Of a DNA stretch of 32,339 bases, positions 24,268 to 32,339 are shown piece after piece. Origin of the DNA: CAYYJM01 sp964471755 (GTDB lineage Bacteria > Planctomycetota > Planctomycetia > Gemmatales > Gemmataceae); NCBI GenBank assembly GCA_964471755.1, contig CAYYJM010000038.1:1-32339 (forward strand), given 5' to 3'. The stretch's first letter is position 1; every line of letters begins with the position of its first letter. The notes under the pieces are model-generated. The model saw only the letters and a program-made list of their open reading frames with translations, searched no databases and was not told the DNA's origin. A program made the position numbers and the translations under genes.

Positions 24268-25242
24268 ATGGTTGGTGTTCGGACGTTTCGAGCCGTGGTG
24301 ATGATCGCCGTTGTCGCCGGGGTCAGTCCTGCCCTGGTCTACCAGGCCGACGAGCCGAAGCCGGCCGAGTGGAAGCTCGTCTGGAGCGATGAGTTCGACG
24401 GCAAGGAGATTGACCGGACGAAGTGGGACTTCGACCTGGGCAACGGCTTCTACAGCTACGACGGCCACACCTGGATCTCCGGCTGGGGCAACGACGAGCT
24501 GCAGTACTACACCCGCGAACCGGAGAACGCCTTCGTCAAGGACGGGATGCTGCACCTCCGCGCCGTCAAGGAGTCGCTGCACGGCTGCGGCTACACGTCA
24601 GCCCGGATCAAGAGCCGCAAACGCGACGGGAGCGAACTGTTCGCGAAGAAGTACGGCAAGTTCGAGTTCCGGGCGAAGTTGCCGACCGGCAAGGGAGTCT
24701 GGCCGGCCCTGTGGATGCTGCCCCAGGACGACAAATACGGCACCTGGGCCTCCTCGGGCGAGATCGACATCGTCGAGGCTCGCGGTCAGGAACCGACGAA
24801 GGTTCTCGGCACGCTCCATTTCGGTTCCCGCTGGCCGGCGAATGCCTCGTCGAGTCGAGACTTCGTCTTTCCCCGTGGTGGATCGATCGCCGACTTCCAC
24901 GTCTACGCCCTGGAGTGGGAGCCGGGCGAGATGCGCTGGTCGGTGGACGGCAAGGTCCATGCCACGCAATCGCACTGGTGGAGCGCCAGCAAGGTCGAGG
25001 GGGGCAAGGGTGTCGTTCCGAAGACCGAGGCCGACCTGAATCCCTGGCCCGCGCCGTTCGATCAGCCGTTCTATCTGGTCATGAACGTCGCCGTCGGCGG
25101 TCGCTTTCTCGGCAACCCGGATAAGACGACGGCCTTCCCCGTCGAGATGGTCGTCGATCACGTCCGCGTCTACGACAAGGTGGGAGGGTACGGCAAACCC
25201 CGACCGCGGGGGCCGGGGAAGCTGCCGTTCGAGAAGCCATGA
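24268..25242 (+). CDS. Exported glycoside hydrolase family 16 (beta-glucanase-like)
   Basis: GH16 enzymes cleave beta-1,3/1,4-glucans or galactans. The catalytic motif E-x-D-x-x-E appears as GEIDIVEARG, with Glu165 (nucleophile), Asp167 and Glu170 (acid/base). Other family landmarks are LVWSDEFDGKEIDRTKWDF, NDELQYYT, YGKFEFRAKLPTGKGVWPA, HVYALEWEPGEMRWSVDGK and PFYLVMNVAVGG. I chose the ATG at 24268 because GAGAGG lies 7 bases upstream; the ATG at 24262 would be too close. The N-terminus MVGVRTFRAVVMIAVVAGVS is a signal peptide, so it acts outside the cytoplasm. The 324 residues form a single domain. It lies 35 bases after zwf and 136 before the SASA esterase, suggesting a small polysaccharide-use cluster. 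The precise substrate cannot be told. Confidence 0.93.
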   Translation: MVGVRTFRAVVMIAVVAGVSPALVYQADEPKPAEWKLVWSDEFDGKEIDRTKWDFDLGNGFYSYDGHTWISGWGNDELQYYTREPENAFVKDGMLHLRAVKESLHGCGYTSARIKSRKRDGSELFAKKYGKFEFRAKLPTGKGVWPALWMLPQDDKYGTWASSGEIDIVEARGQEPTKVLGTLHFGSRWPANASSSRDFVFPRGGSIADFHVYALEWEPGEMRWSVDGKVHATQSHWWSASKVEGGKGVVPKTEADLNPWPAPFDQPFYLVMNVAVGGRFLGNPDKTTAFPVEMVVDHVRVYDKVGGYGKPRPRGPGKLPFEKP

Positions 25243-25378
25243 GGTGGGAAAGGATGAAACAGCGGGCTCACGCCGCGCCGCTCGCCGGGGGAAGAAAACC
25301 TTTCGTTTCGCGCTGTCGCCGGGGTATCGTAAGTTCCGGTTTCCGCCGACGACATGAACCCACCTATCAGGACCGACG

Positions 25379-26410
25379 ATGAACAAACTCCTCACGCTCA
25401 CGACCTTGCTGCTCCTCCCCGTCACGGTGCGAGCGGCCGCTCCGCCAGTCCAGGTCTTCATCCTCGCCGGCCAGTCGAACATGGAAGGCAAGGCGAAGGT
25501 ATCGCTGCTCGACTATCAGGCGGAGCAACCGGCCACCCGCGCCCTGTACGCTCCCTTCCGCAAGGACGGCAAGTGGCTCGAACGGGACGACGTCTGGATC
25601 AAGTTTCTCGATCGCAAGGGGAAGCTGACCGTCGGCTACGGTTCGCCGAAGTGCATCGGGCCGGAACTCGGCTTCGGGGCCGTCGTCGGTGAACACTACA
25701 CCGGGCCGGTGCTGCTCATCAAGACGGCCTGGGGTGGCCGGAGCCTCGTTCGCGATTTCCGGTCGCCGAGTGCCGGACTGCCTCCGGCCGAGGTCCTCGA
25801 GAAGCAACTCACCGACCTGCAAAAACGGAACCCGAAGGCGACGCTGGAAGACGTCAAGAAGTCCTACGGAGCGTCCTATCGCGCGATGCTCGACGAGGTG
25901 AAGGAGACGCTGGCCAACCTCAAGACGCACTTCCCGGAGTATGCCGGACAGGGCTACGAGCTGGCCGGCTTCGTCTGGTTCCAGGGCTGGAACGACATGA
26001 TCAACGCCGACGCCACGGCCGAGTACACGTCCAACCTGAAGCACCTGATCAACGACGTTCGCAAGGATCTGAAGACGCCGAAGCTGCCGATCGTCGTCGG
26101 CGAGATGGGCGTCGGCGGCAAGGAAGTCAGCGACAACGCCAGACGGTTCCGGAAGGCCCAGGCGGCGGTGGGTGACCTGGCCGAGTTCAAGGGCAACGTC
26201 GCCGTCGTCGCCACGGACGTCTTCTGGGATACCGAGGCCGACGCGATCTTCAAGAAGGGCTGGAAGCAGAACGCGGAAGCCTGGAACAAGGTCGGCAGCG
26301 ACTATCCGTTCCACTACCTCGGCAGCGGCAAGACGATGATCGGCATCGGCCGGGCCTTCGGCAAGGCGATGCTCGAACTGCGCGAGGGCAAGGAAGCGGG
26401 CGACCGGTAA
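25379..26410 (+). CDS. Exported SASA-domain (sialate O-acetylesterase-like) carbohydrate esterase
   Basis: The 343 residues begin with a signal peptide (MNKLLTLTTLLLLPVTVRAA). The SGNH-hydrolase family motif FILAGQSNMEG (28-37) places the nucleophile at Ser33; VLLIKTAWGGRSL, FVWFQGWND and FHYLGSGKTMIG (with the likely catalytic His) are the other blocks. Such proteins remove acetyl or similar ester groups from polysaccharides, in the class containing CE6 and sialate O-acetylesterases. It is exported, as the GH16 upstream is, and the pair could deacetylate and cut the same glycan. In planctomycetes this class is very common. The true substrate is inferred only from family. The region 25243-25378 before it shows no strong promoter. 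Confidence 0.9.
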   Translation: MNKLLTLTTLLLLPVTVRAAAPPVQVFILAGQSNMEGKAKVSLLDYQAEQPATRALYAPFRKDGKWLERDDVWIKFLDRKGKLTVGYGSPKCIGPELGFGAVVGEHYTGPVLLIKTAWGGRSLVRDFRSPSAGLPPAEVLEKQLTDLQKRNPKATLEDVKKSYGASYRAMLDEVKETLANLKTHFPEYAGQGYELAGFVWFQGWNDMINADATAEYTSNLKHLINDVRKDLKTPKLPIVVGEMGVGGKEVSDNARRFRKAQAAVGDLAEFKGNVAVVATDVFWDTEADAIFKKGWKQNAEAWNKVGSDYPFHYLGSGKTMIGIGRAFGKAMLELREGKEAGDR

Positions 26411-26419
26411 ACCGGCCGG

Positions 26420-28357
<1,938 letters not shown>

Positions 28358-28701
28358 GAAGAGGAACTCCGTCCGCTCACGGATCGGCCCCGGGCAAGAG
28401 GCGGAGTCCGCTGGTGGCAGGTGCAATCGCAGCAAGTACCCGGCCGCGAACCGCCCTCAGTCCCGGTCCCTCTGGGACGGAAGAGCGCTCCGGAGCCTTC
28501 CGCTCGCTCCGGAATCCCGCAGCCAGGATCGATCAATCGTAGCTCATGATTTTCGGATTGCCATTCGATCGTTGCCACAAGAATCGATTCGCCTCGGATG
28601 GCCGGGCGGAACCTGGACTTTCCTCCCGGAGCGGGCGACAGTATGCTTGCCCACGCGGCCGGGCCCTGAGTCCCGGTCACGAACGCCCGGAGGGTGGCTC
28701 G
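28358..28701. other. Divergent intergenic region, hybrid kinase / DedA
   Basis: 344 bases without a supported gene. It contains a perfect 8-bp hairpin, TCCGGAGC (28489-28496) with GCTCCGGA (28506-28513) around a 9-base loop, and a smaller one, GTCCC-TCT-GGGAC (28466-28478). I could not find a convincing promoter for either gene. The open frame crossing it (28546 upstream of DedA) has no ribosome site. Confidence 0.5.
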
Positions 28702-29406
28702 ATGGAATGGCTTTGGCTCCTGCTGGAATGGGTTCGGAACCTCGGTGAGAACCTCAATCATCTCGCCGGCGACCTGGGGCCGTGGTTCTACGCGCTGATG
28801 TTTCTGATCATCTTCGCCGAGACGGGCCTGATCGTCACGCCGTTCTTGCCGGGCGACTCGCTCCTGTTCGCTCTCGGCGCGTTGACGGCGCTGCCGTCGG
28901 CCCATTTGAGTCTGCCGGGTCTGCTCATCCTGCTCACGGCAGCTGCGGTCCTTGGCGACGCCGTCAATTACGCCATCGGAGCCCGGGTGGGGCCGGCCGT
29001 CTTCCGCTCGAAGAGTTCCTGGCTGTTCAACGTCGCCTACCTCCAGCGGGCCCAGGAGTTTTACGAGCGGTACGGAGCCAAGACGATCATCATCGCTCGC
29101 TTCGTGCCGATCGTCCGGACGTTCGCGCCGTTCGTCGCCGGCATCGGCAAGATGACGTACGGTCGATTCGCCGTGTACAACGTGCTGGGGGCGGTCCTCT
29201 GGGTTCTCACCTGCACGATGGCCGGGTTCTGGTTCGGCAACATCGACTGGGTCAAGCGCCACTTCGAGATGGTGGTCCTGGCGATCATCTTCGTCTCGGT
29301 GATCCCGATGATGGTCGAACTCCTCCTGGCCTGGCGGCGCAAGACGGGTGAGACTGCGTCGGAGGAGCGGGAATTATCTCCGGCGGGGCCACCGGCCAAG
29401 GTGTGA
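28702..29406 (+). CDS. DedA-family (SNARE-associated-type) membrane protein
   Basis: DedA proteins are inner-membrane transporters or scramblases, several of which recycle undecaprenyl phosphate or phospholipids. The 234 residues include the family landmarks FAETGLIVTPFLPGDSLLF (the acidic re-entrant loop with Glu and Asp), GDAVNYAIGARVG, FYERYGAKTIIIARFVPIVR (the conserved Arg motif) and TFAPFVAGIGKM. Several membrane helices are visible, including a last one at VLAIIFVSVIPMMVELLLAW. The ATG at 28702 has GGAGGG 8 bases upstream; the longer frame is discounted. It converges on the Ser/Thr kinase, with 12 bases between stops. Substrate is assumed from family only. Confidence 0.95.
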   Translation: MEWLWLLLEWVRNLGENLNHLAGDLGPWFYALMFLIIFAETGLIVTPFLPGDSLLFALGALTALPSAHLSLPGLLILLTAAAVLGDAVNYAIGARVGPAVFRSKSSWLFNVAYLQRAQEFYERYGAKTIIIARFVPIVRTFAPFVAGIGKMTYGRFAVYNVLGAVLWVLTCTMAGFWFGNIDWVKRHFEMVVLAIIFVSVIPMMVELLLAWRRKTGETASEERELSPAGPPAKV

Positions 29407-29418
29407 GCCGACGGCCGA

Positions 29419-30249
29419 TCACGCGGCACGCCGACCGAGCAGTTCGATCTCCAGAGCGATCAGCATCGACACGACCGACCGAGCGGTGGGCCGCTCGTCG
29501 GGTTCCCGGGCCAGCAGACGCTCCACCAGGCGCGCCAGTCGGCCCGGCAGCGACCGGAGCGAACGGATGTCGGTCGGTGGCTCGTCGTGATGGCGGGCGA
29601 GAACCTCTTCCAGAGTGCCGTGCGGATAGGGCCATTCGCCGGTCAGCAACTCGAACAGCAGCACGCCGAGAGCGAACTGATCGCTGGCCAGGCAGTCCTG
29701 CGGTTCAGGACCACACAATTCCGGGGCGAGGTAGTGAGCGGTGCCGAGCAGATAACCCTGCTCGAAGAGGCGGTCGTTCTCGCCGGGGCGATGAGCGAAG
29801 CCGAGATCGAGCAGGACAACGGTCCCATCTCCCGTCAGGCAGAGGTTTTCCGGCTTCACGTCCCCATGGAGATAGCCGGCCTGGTGCAGTGCCGCCAGGG
29901 CCTCCGCCGTCTGCCGGACGATCCAGACCGCATCGGAGATTTCCAGGCGATACGCGCGCCGCAGCCGATCGCGTAACGATTCACCGTGGAGCCGTTCCAT
30001 GACCAGGAACGGCAGCGGATCGTCGAGATAGCCCTTCTCGACGTGAACGAGGTGCGGATGCCGGACGCGCAGACCGGCACGGACTTCTCTGCGCAGCAGG
30101 CGCTGGGCGATGTCGTGATCGTCCCAGGTTGGGCGGACCATCTTCAGGGCAACGGGCCGTCCGGTGGTCTCCTCGCGGGCGGCGAAGACGACCGTCATCG
30201 GGCCGCCGCCCAGGCACTGCTCCAGTTGGTAACCCGACCGTAAGTTCAT
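29419..30249 (-). CDS. Eukaryote-type Ser/Thr protein kinase, kinase domain only
   Basis: The 276-residue protein is almost only a Hanks-type kinase domain. Visible are the Gly-rich loop LGGGPMTVVFAA (13-24), the ATP lysine Lys36 (PVALKMV), the catalytic loop HGDVKPEN (128-135, Asp130, Lys132, Asn135), and the metal-binding DLG (148-150) in place of DFG. APELCGPEPQDCLASDQFAL marks the activation-segment end. HGD in place of HRD suggests it lacks the RD-type regulation. There is no membrane helix or sensor domain, unlike most bacterial kinases of this class. I chose the ATG at 30249: the frame continues to 30375, but that extension is translated palindromic repeat. It is divergent from uvrC. 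Its substrate is unknown. Confidence 0.92.
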   Translation of the reverse strand: MNLRSGYQLEQCLGGGPMTVVFAAREETTGRPVALKMVRPTWDDHDIAQRLLRREVRAGLRVRHPHLVHVEKGYLDDPLPFLVMERLHGESLRDRLRRAYRLEISDAVWIVRQTAEALAALHQAGYLHGDVKPENLCLTGDGTVVLLDLGFAHRPGENDRLFEQGYLLGTAHYLAPELCGPEPQDCLASDQFALGVLLFELLTGEWPYPHGTLEEVLARHHDEPPTDIRSLRSLPGRLARLVERLLAREPDERPTARSVVSMLIALEIELLGRRAA

Positions 30250-30258
30250 CGGCACATC

Positions 30259-30316
30259 TAGCCGCCGGCTTGCCGGCGGTCTTCCAGAAACCCGCCGGCA
30301 AACCGGCAGCGAAATG
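30259..30316. repeat. Degenerate copy of the nested palindromic repeat
   Basis: CCGCCGGCTTGCCGGCGG at 30262-30279 is identical to the arm palindrome of the 3416-3503 element. The right arm (30292-30316) matches that element's right arm with three differences over 25 bases. The spacer is 12 rather than 22 bases. It lies between divergent genes (Ser/Thr kinase and uvrC), as the first copy does. Confidence 0.75.
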
Positions 30317-30394
30317 ACGAGCGTCTCACCTCCAGATCGACCGATCGTCGTCGTGTCGTTCAGCAAAACCGTCACGAATCGACGCTGGGCCTGT

Positions 30395-30400
30395 TACAAT
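30395..30400 (+). promoter_or_regulatory. Possible -10 element for uvrC
   Basis: TACAAT at 30395-30400 is a near-perfect -10, but the expected -35 region (around 30372-30377) matches poorly. A start near 30407 would leave the ATG at 30406 outside the transcript, supporting the ATG at 30439. Confidence 0.3.
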
Positions 30401-30438
30401 AACGGATGGCCCTCTGGTTCCCAGCGAGCGAGGCACGC

Positions 30439-31761
30439 ATGTCCGAACCGATCACCGAGTCGCCGGCCGAGAAGGTCCAGAAATTCCCGACGACGCCAGG
30501 CGTCTACCTGATGAAGGACGCTCAGGGCCTCGTCATCTACGTCGGCAAGGCCAAGAACCTGCGCAGTCGAGCGGGCCATTACTTTACGAAGGCGGCCGCC
30601 GAGGATCACCGCACCCGCGACCTGGTGCCGCTCATCGCCGACGTGGTTTACGTCCTGGCCGACTCCGAGGTGGACGCCATTCTGATGGAGGCTCGCCTCG
30701 TCAAGGACATCCAGCCGCGTTTCAACGTCGAGCTGAAGGACAGCAAGTCGTTTCCGTATCTACAGATCCGCATCCGCGAGGAGTTCCCACGCGTCGAGTT
30801 CACGCGGACGCCACGCCGCCGGGGAGTCCGGCTATATGGTCCCTTCACCAGTGCCAAGTCGCTGCGAGCGGCGATGCACGTCTTGCAGCGTCTGTTCCAG
30901 TTCCGCACCTGCGGCCTGGACATTCACTCGGAAGATCCAAAGTGGCGCTGGTTCCGGCCGTGCCTCCTGCACAGCATCCGGCAATGCACCGCGCCGTGCA
31001 ATCTGCGGATAACGAAGGAGGACTATCGCAAGCAGATCCGCAAGCTCCGGCTCGTCCTGGAGGGCAAGAAGGCGAAGCTGATCCGGGAGATGGAGCAGGA
31101 GATGCAGCAGGCCAGCGCGGCGATGCTGTTCGAGAAGGCGGCCCGGATTCGCGACGACATCCAGGCCCTGCAGAAACTCGGCGACCGGGGCGACGTGCGC
31201 AAGGACGCCCAGCCGCATGTCTTTCCGATCGATCCGCGCAAGGGCCTGGCCGGCCTGCGCAAGGTCCTCGGCCTGAGCAGCACACCTCGCACGATCGAAG
31301 GCGTGGACATCGCCCACCTCCAGGGCGAGGACACGGTCGCATCGCTGGTCTACTTCATCGATGGTGTGCCGTTCAAGCCGCACTACCGCCGCTACAAGGT
31401 ACGCACGGTCGCGGGCATCGACGATTTCGCGTCGATCCGCGAGGTCGTGTCGCGTCGTTTCCGGCCGCGTGAGGAGAGCGAGGACGCCTTGCCGGTGCCG
31501 GACATCCTGATGATCGACGGCGGTCTGGGCCAGTTGAACGCTGCCCGCGAGGCGCTGGAAGCGATGGGCGTGATGGTGCCGTGTCTGATCTCGCTGGCCA
31601 AGCGCGAGGAGGAAATCTACGTTCCGGGTCAGGAGGAGCCGTTGCGTCTGAGCCGACACTCGGCGGCCCTGCGGCTGCTGCAATCGGTACGCGACGAGGC
31701 CCACCGGTTCGCGCAGCACTACCACCACGTCCTGCGGCGGAAGCGGTTGACGGAGGAGTAG
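30439..31761 (+). CDS. uvrC: UvrC-type excinuclease subunit, lacking the C-terminal helix-hairpin-helix
   Basis: UvrC makes both incisions in nucleotide excision repair. The 440 residues include a GIY-YIG domain (GVYLMKDAQGLVIYVGKAKN, 21-40), the four cysteines likely to hold an iron-sulfur cluster (Cys158, 175, 183, 187 in RTCG, RPCLL, RQCTAPC), a UVR motif (about 215-245), and the RNase H-like nuclease domain with Asp290 (EGVDIAH), Asp360 (LMIDGG) and His422 (RDEAHRFA). Full-length UvrC is about 600 residues; this one ends just after the nuclease domain, so the tandem HhH domain needed for the 5' incision and DNA binding in E. coli is absent. The stop is clean, with no downstream frame coding for HhH. 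The ATG at 30439 was chosen over 30406. A second, full-length uvrC may exist elsewhere. Confidence 0.92.
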   Translation: MSEPITESPAEKVQKFPTTPGVYLMKDAQGLVIYVGKAKNLRSRAGHYFTKAAAEDHRTRDLVPLIADVVYVLADSEVDAILMEARLVKDIQPRFNVELKDSKSFPYLQIRIREEFPRVEFTRTPRRRGVRLYGPFTSAKSLRAAMHVLQRLFQFRTCGLDIHSEDPKWRWFRPCLLHSIRQCTAPCNLRITKEDYRKQIRKLRLVLEGKKAKLIREMEQEMQQASAAMLFEKAARIRDDIQALQKLGDRGDVRKDAQPHVFPIDPRKGLAGLRKVLGLSSTPRTIEGVDIAHLQGEDTVASLVYFIDGVPFKPHYRRYKVRTVAGIDDFASIREVVSRRFRPREESEDALPVPDILMIDGGLGQLNAAREALEAMGVMVPCLISLAKREEEIYVPGQEEPLRLSRHSAALRLLQSVRDEAHRFAQHYHHVLRRKRLTEE

Positions 31762-31783
31762 GAGCCCGCGGCGCGAGCAAGGG
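31761..31783 (+). repeat. Short interspersed repeat directly after a stop codon (copy 2)
   Basis: The sequence matches 5649-5671 at 21 of 23 positions, same orientation, and begins at the last base of the uvrC stop codon. Its core is AGCCCGCGGCGCGAGCAAGG. Confidence 0.7.
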
Positions 31784-31789
31784 CCGGCC

Positions 31790-32314
31790 TCAACAGGCAC
31801 AGCGGATGAACACCACTCTCTGCTCGACTGGCACGGATCGGCCGGTGAGAGTCTCGAAGTGTCGCCAGAAGTCCTCATGGTTCTGGAACACCACGCCGGG
31901 TGTATCCACACCGATGCAGAAACTGTTTCCCTTGTCGAGGTAATCGTGCCCGGCCTGGATCAGTTCCTCCTGGCTGATCCAGCACTGGGCGGCGTAGTCG
32001 TCCAGGAAGTCCTCAGCCTGCTGGCGTTCCGGTGTCCAGGTCCGGTGATAAGACGCCTCATCATCCTCGCCACGTTCTTCGAGCCAGTCGGCGAAGACCA
32101 GGTGGAGGTCCTCGTCGAAGGGGTTCTCGCGAAGGGCCTTCAAAAACCCTTCGGCGGCCGCGATGTTCGCCGCGTCTTTGAACCGGGCGAGTTCGGCTTC
32201 CAGATCATTGACCAGGCCAGCCCCACCGCAGCGTGGGCAAATCTGTTCTTCCCCCTGGTCGTTCCAGAAGGTGCCGCGGTAGCATTCCGGCTCCGGACAC
32301 TTGCGTTTTCGCAT
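31790..32314 (-). CDS. TIGR02996-domain protein with N-terminal zinc-ribbon-like cysteines
   Basis: The 174-residue protein has a Gemmata-family TIGR02996 motif in the middle (FLKALRENPFDEDLHLVFAD, then WLEERGE), which marks a domain found in many copies in those genomes and of unknown function. The N-terminus has paired cysteines, CPEPEC (x-about-18) CPRCGG, like a zinc ribbon or a DnaJ-type zinc site. The C-terminal part (about 90-174) is unlike the usual repeat companions: FLDDYAAQCWISQEELIQAG, GVDTPGVVFQNHEDFWRHFE, ending in VVFIRCAC. Two domains flanking TIGR02996 suggest a protein-interaction role. GGAG lies upstream of the ATG at 32314. It converges on uvrC. Function is not assignable. 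Confidence 0.87.
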   Translation of the reverse strand: MRKRKCPEPECYRGTFWNDQGEEQICPRCGGAGLVNDLEAELARFKDAANIAAAEGFLKALRENPFDEDLHLVFADWLEERGEDDEASYHRTWTPERQQAEDFLDDYAAQCWISQEELIQAGHDYLDKGNSFCIGVDTPGVVFQNHEDFWRHFETLTGRSVPVEQRVVFIRCAC

Positions 32315-32339
32315 CGGAATCTCCAGTTACCGAGGGACG

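Overview
This is a GC-rich, densely packed chromosomal segment from a planctomycete, most likely of the Gemmata group (Gemmataceae). The strongest marker is the last gene, which carries the TIGR02996 'repeat-companion' motif (VFADWLEERG) typical of that family. Supporting signs are the STN-domain protein, the DUF6263-like secreted protein, the carboxypeptidase-regulatory-like protein, bacterial serpins, a eukaryote-type Ser/Thr kinase, and short GC-rich interspersed repeats next to genes. I see no rRNA, tRNA, CRISPR array, phage module or transposase.

Layout. 1-3335 (minus): two tandem serpins, one exported and one a lipoprotein, preceded by a divergent glucosamine-6-phosphate-deaminase-like protein. 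3336-5646 (plus): a nested palindromic repeat, a secreted DUF6263-like protein with promoter and terminator, and a XerD-type recombinase. 5712-8728: a divergent pair, an exported alpha/beta hydrolase-like protein without its nucleophile and an acyl-CoA synthetase. 8764-10796 (minus): a three-gene membrane-protein operon of unknown role. 11030-13586: an aminotransferase converging on an STN-domain protein. 13732-18192 (minus): folC preceded by a two-gene winged-helix/AAA ATPase cassette, the most interesting unit here. 18358-22684: a transthyretin-fold-like secreted protein converging on a binding-protein/sensor-kinase operon. 22766-26410 (plus): zwf, a GH16 glucanase and a SASA-type carbohydrate esterase. 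26420-32314: a hybrid sensor kinase, a DedA protein, a Ser/Thr kinase, a short UvrC and the TIGR02996 protein.

Functionally the window mixes housekeeping (FolC, Zwf, UvrC, XerD, acyl-CoA synthetase) with envelope-facing functions (serpins, secreted unknowns, polysaccharide enzymes) and sensing (two histidine kinases, one Ser/Thr kinase).

Data quality matters here. Three 10-N runs each interrupt a gene, and in all three deleting the Ns restores one reading frame. They therefore look like placeholders between abutting contigs. A separate single-base frameshift breaks the sensor kinase at about 20904. Many long open frames on the opposite strand are GC-driven shadows and were left out.
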